From assembly GCA_903850545.1 (NCBI GenBank), contig CAINLW010000064.1:1-40239 (forward strand): a stretch of 40,239 nucleotides of DNA. The letters run 5' to 3'. The stretch's first letter is position 1. Every line of letters starts with the position of its first letter. Below the pieces are notes generated by a model. The model searched no databases. It was not told the DNA's origin and saw only the letters and a list, made by a program, of their open reading frames with translations. This DNA is from an uncultured bacterium. GTDB taxonomy: Bacteria > Patescibacteriota > Minisyncoccia > Phycocordibacterales > GWA1-40-21. The position numbers and the translations under genes were made by a program. This document shows positions 38,342 to 40,239 of this stretch, one piece after another.

Positions 38342-38935
38342 ATGCAGAGCAAAATTGAACTATTAAAACAAATAGAAGATGAAGTTTTAGATTTAAAAAA
38401 ATCACCTCTTTATAAATATAGAATTGAAAATAATTATTTTCCTGTTATTGGGGAAGGAAGTTATGATGCAAAAATAATGTTTGTGGGCGAAGCTCCTGGG
38501 AGAAACGAGGCGAAAACTGGCCGTCCTTTTTGTGGTATAGCAGGAAAAGTTTTAGACGAACTTTTAACGCATGTTGGTATAAAAAGAGAAAGTGTTTATA
38601 TTACAAATATTGTAAAAGATAGACCCCAAGAAAATCGAGATCCAACGGATGAAGAAATCAAAATTTATGGACCATTTTTAGATAAACAAATTGAAATAAT
38701 TAATCCCAAGGTTATTTGTGCGCTAGGCAGATATTCAATGGGATATATAATGCAGAAATTTGGTCTTGGAGATAAAGTGGATGTAATAAGCAAAATGCAC
38801 GGAAAATCTTTTAATGCAATAACAACTTACGGAAATATTAAAATAGTTTGTTTGTATCATCCGTGTGTTGCCGTGTATAATCCAAATCGTAAAGATGAAT
38901 TGAAAAAAGATTTTGAAGTTTTTAAAAAATTGTAA
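38342..38935 (+). CDS. Uracil-DNA glycosylase superfamily protein (family 4-like) without Fe-S cysteines
   Basis: 197 residues. Motif A VGEAPGRNEAKTGRPFCGIAG (48-68), YITNIVKDRPQENRDPTDEE (86-105) and the catalytic-loop motif HPCVAVYNP (173-181) match family 4 uracil-DNA glycosylases. In that family four cysteines ligate a [4Fe-4S] cluster: a CxxC-type pair at the N-terminus, one in the KCRPP-like motif and one about 14-16 residues later. Here the N-terminus (DLKKSPLYKYRI) has none, the KCRPP cysteine is Asp93 (VKDRP) and the last is replaced by Tyr109. The cluster is therefore absent. It should excise uracil from DNA, if active without the cluster. Other glycosylase-superfamily functions are possible. 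Confidence 0.85.
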   Translation: MQSKIELLKQIEDEVLDLKKSPLYKYRIENNYFPVIGEGSYDAKIMFVGEAPGRNEAKTGRPFCGIAGKVLDELLTHVGIKRESVYITNIVKDRPQENRDPTDEEIKIYGPFLDKQIEIINPKVICALGRYSMGYIMQKFGLGDKVDVISKMHGKSFNAITTYGNIKIVCLYHPCVAVYNPNRKDELKKDFEVFKKL

Positions 38936-38952
38936 TTGATATAATTTTTTTA

Positions 38953-38961
38953 TGATACAAT
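38953..38961 (+). promoter_or_regulatory. Extended -10 box before the membrane-protein gene
   Basis: TGA-TACAAT, with the hexamer at 38956-38961, ends 6 bases before the ATG at 38968. A TTGATA sits at 38936-38941 but the 14-base spacing is short. Confidence 0.4.
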
Positions 38962-38967
38962 ACTCAA

Positions 38968-39552
38968 ATGTCTGATTGGCATTTATATTTAGGAATAATA
39001 GCGGGCTTAATATCATTTGGGGCAATAATCCCATATATTATTGATGTTTTAAATGGAGTCGCTCGACCAAATCTAGCTTCTTTCGTTCTTTGGGCATTAC
39101 TTCTAGCTATTTCTGTTCTAGCTCAAATAAGCGCAGGAACTTCTTGGTCAGTTCTTTTTATAATTGGAGATTTTGTTGGAACAAGTTCTATTGTCATTCT
39201 TTGTTTGTATGGATATGGATACAGAAAGTATGGAAAAACGGAGTGGATATGTACCGGGCTAGCATTACTTGCAATTATTTCTTGGCAAATTACCAGTCAG
39301 CCATTGTTAGCAATTATTTTTGCTATTATTGCAGATGTTATGGCAGCGTTACCAACCGTAATCAAGACTTACAACGATCCTTCTTCTGAAACTCCCACCA
39401 TGTGGTTTCTTGTTGCTTTTGCCGCAATATTAAGCATTATTTCAACAACTGTTTTTAACCCCGTGAATTTATTTTTTCCGATATATTTATTAATAATAAA
39501 TGGAACAATCGGTTCCTTGTCATTTTTTGGCAAGCGAATGAAATTAAGGTAA
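38968..39552 (+). CDS. PQ-loop/SWEET-like integral membrane protein
   Basis: 194 residues with about six or seven predicted membrane helices. Two internally similar stretches look like degenerate PQ-loop repeats: GAIIPYIIDVLNGVARPNLASFVLWALLLA (about 18-47) and ADVMAALPTVIKTYNDPSSETPTMWFL (about 121-147), each with a Pro in a helix, then a polar turn and a Trp. Semi-SWEET/PQ-loop proteins move sugars or other small molecules, but the resemblance is by eye. The N-terminus (MSDWHLYLGIIAGLISFGA) enters the membrane directly. Single-gene transcript by its own -10 box. Confidence 0.7.
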   Translation: MSDWHLYLGIIAGLISFGAIIPYIIDVLNGVARPNLASFVLWALLLAISVLAQISAGTSWSVLFIIGDFVGTSSIVILCLYGYGYRKYGKTEWICTGLALLAIISWQITSQPLLAIIFAIIADVMAALPTVIKTYNDPSSETPTMWFLVAFAAILSIISTTVFNPVNLFFPIYLLIINGTIGSLSFFGKRMKLR

Positions 39553-39598
39553 AAAATAAGTATATAGAATTAATTATTAATAGTAATTTTGTAAAAAT

Positions 39599-40171
39599 AT
39601 GTATATTAAAAAAGATTTTAGTTATTTAATAGGAATTGAAGGTTTTAGTGAAGGTATATTAAAAAATCATTTCTTACTTTATGAAGGTTATGTAAACAAT
39701 ACTAATAAACTTATCGAAATTCTTGATAATAAAGAGCCGGGTAGTTTGGAATACTCTGAACTTCAAAGAAGATTTGCTTGGGAGTGGAATGGAATGCGAT
39801 TTCATGAATTGTATTTCTCAAATATAAAAAGTGGTTCGGGGAATATTTCAGATGGAATATTGAAACAAAAGATAGAAAAAAAATATGGAAATGTTGATAA
39901 TTGGCTAAAAAATTTTATTGCCGTTGGTTTGATGCGTGGTATTGGTTGGGCTGTGCTCGCCTATGATAAGGAATCTGACGAATTATTTAATATTTGGGTT
40001 AATGAACATGACGTGGGAAATTTTGTTGGAGCGATACCACTTCTTGTTATTGATGTTTTTGAACATGCGTACATGATGGATTACGGAACAAAACGTGTAG
40101 ATTATATAAATATGTTTTTAAAAAATATAAATTGGCAAGAAGTTGAAAAAAGATTTGAAAATATAAATTAG
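39599..40171 (+). CDS. Fe/Mn-family superoxide dismutase
   Basis: 190 residues. All four metal ligands can be placed: His24 (LKNHFLLYEGYVNNTN), His69 (WNGMRFHELYF), Asp152 and His156 (LLVIDVFEHAYMMDYG). FIAVGLMRGIGWAVLAYDK (106-124) and the N/C-terminal two-domain split follow the family. Compared with E. coli SodA, the first His is shifted by one residue relative to YVNN, and the HxxxH pair around it is reduced. This points to a divergent sub-branch; iron or manganese preference cannot be assigned. It converts superoxide to peroxide and oxygen in the cytoplasm. No catalase or rubrerythrin is visible in the window. Confidence 0.86.
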   Translation: MYIKKDFSYLIGIEGFSEGILKNHFLLYEGYVNNTNKLIEILDNKEPGSLEYSELQRRFAWEWNGMRFHELYFSNIKSGSGNISDGILKQKIEKKYGNVDNWLKNFIAVGLMRGIGWAVLAYDKESDELFNIWVNEHDVGNFVGAIPLLVIDVFEHAYMMDYGTKRVDYINMFLKNINWQEVEKRFENIN

Positions 40172-40222
40172 TTTCGTATTAAATGCTGAATATGCGATGT
40201 GTTTTACAAATTATAAAAGCGG

Positions 40223-40239
40223 GCAAAACGAAGTTTTGC
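40223..40239. terminator. Hairpin after the superoxide dismutase gene, cut by the window end
   Basis: GCAAAAC (40223-40229) pairs with GTTTTGC (40233-40239) around GAA. The window ends at the stem, so a T-tract cannot be seen. It might also be the start of another dispersed repeat. Confidence 0.5.

Overview
The window looks like a chromosomal segment of a Patescibacteria (Candidate Phyla Radiation, Parcubacteria-like) bacterium. This is inferred from strong A+T richness, start codons that mostly lack a Shine-Dalgarno motif, short dispersed palindromic repeats of a kind common in such genomes (several inside genes), an ATP-cone/endonuclease fusion and a surface protein with peptidoglycan-binding repeats. 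TGA acts as a normal stop (for example in the ATGA overlap at 10645-10648), so a TGA-sense code is unlikely. I see no tRNA, rRNA, CRISPR array, transposase or prophage gene, and no gene-free stretch above 300 bases.

Layout. 1-6473: the end of a MacB/FtsX-type permease, a 76-aa orphan, a GT2 polyprenyl-phosphate glycosyltransferase, a GT39/ArnT-like membrane glycosyltransferase (minus strand), a NYN-domain nuclease-like protein, a GT4 enzyme and a 153-aa orphan. 6644-20169: a plus-strand polysaccharide locus with a GT2 enzyme, the Wzm/Wzt exporter (Wzt carries a C-terminal glycan-recognition domain), a methyltransferase, a phosphoribosyltransferase-HAD fusion, a protein of about 1,730 residues that chains four glycosyltransferase-related modules around a long coiled coil, then a membrane GT-C-like protein, a GtrB-like GT2 and GtrA. 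20224-26122: a CDP-3,6-dideoxyhexose module (RfbH, RfbG, RfbF, an SDR reductase/epimerase and a YerE-like ThDP enzyme), suggesting a yersiniose-like branched sugar. 26305-26565: a small ArsR-type regulator between two copies of a 14-bp palindrome. 26690-30318: rmlA-C-B-D for dTDP-L-rhamnose (minus strand). 30549-40171: a Tyr-Gly-rich surface protein followed by housekeeping genes: YchF, a histidine phosphatase, an MsbA-like ABC exporter, MnmA, the ATP-cone/Mrr-like protein, a family-4-like uracil-DNA glycosylase, a PQ-loop-like membrane protein and Fe/Mn superoxide dismutase.

How they may work together. RmlABCD and the RfbF/G/H-SDR-YerE set would supply dTDP-rhamnose and a CDP-linked deoxy or branched sugar. 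The glycosyltransferases would assemble the chain on a polyprenyl carrier, the methyltransferase may cap it, Wzt/Wzm would export it, and the GT-C/GtrB/GtrA trio may add side residues outside the membrane.

Most unusual points. (1) Related palindromic repeats lie in frame inside at least three coding genes: both glycosyltransferases at 4613 and 6644, and mnmA. They add low-homology peptides, much like Rickettsia palindromic elements. (2) The RfbH homologue keeps the family's Lys-to-His change but lacks the iron-sulfur cysteines, and no E3 reductase gene is nearby; the uracil-DNA glycosylase also lacks its cluster cysteines. (3) The giant multi-transferase carries a perfectly spaced 22-residue coiled-coil repeat.
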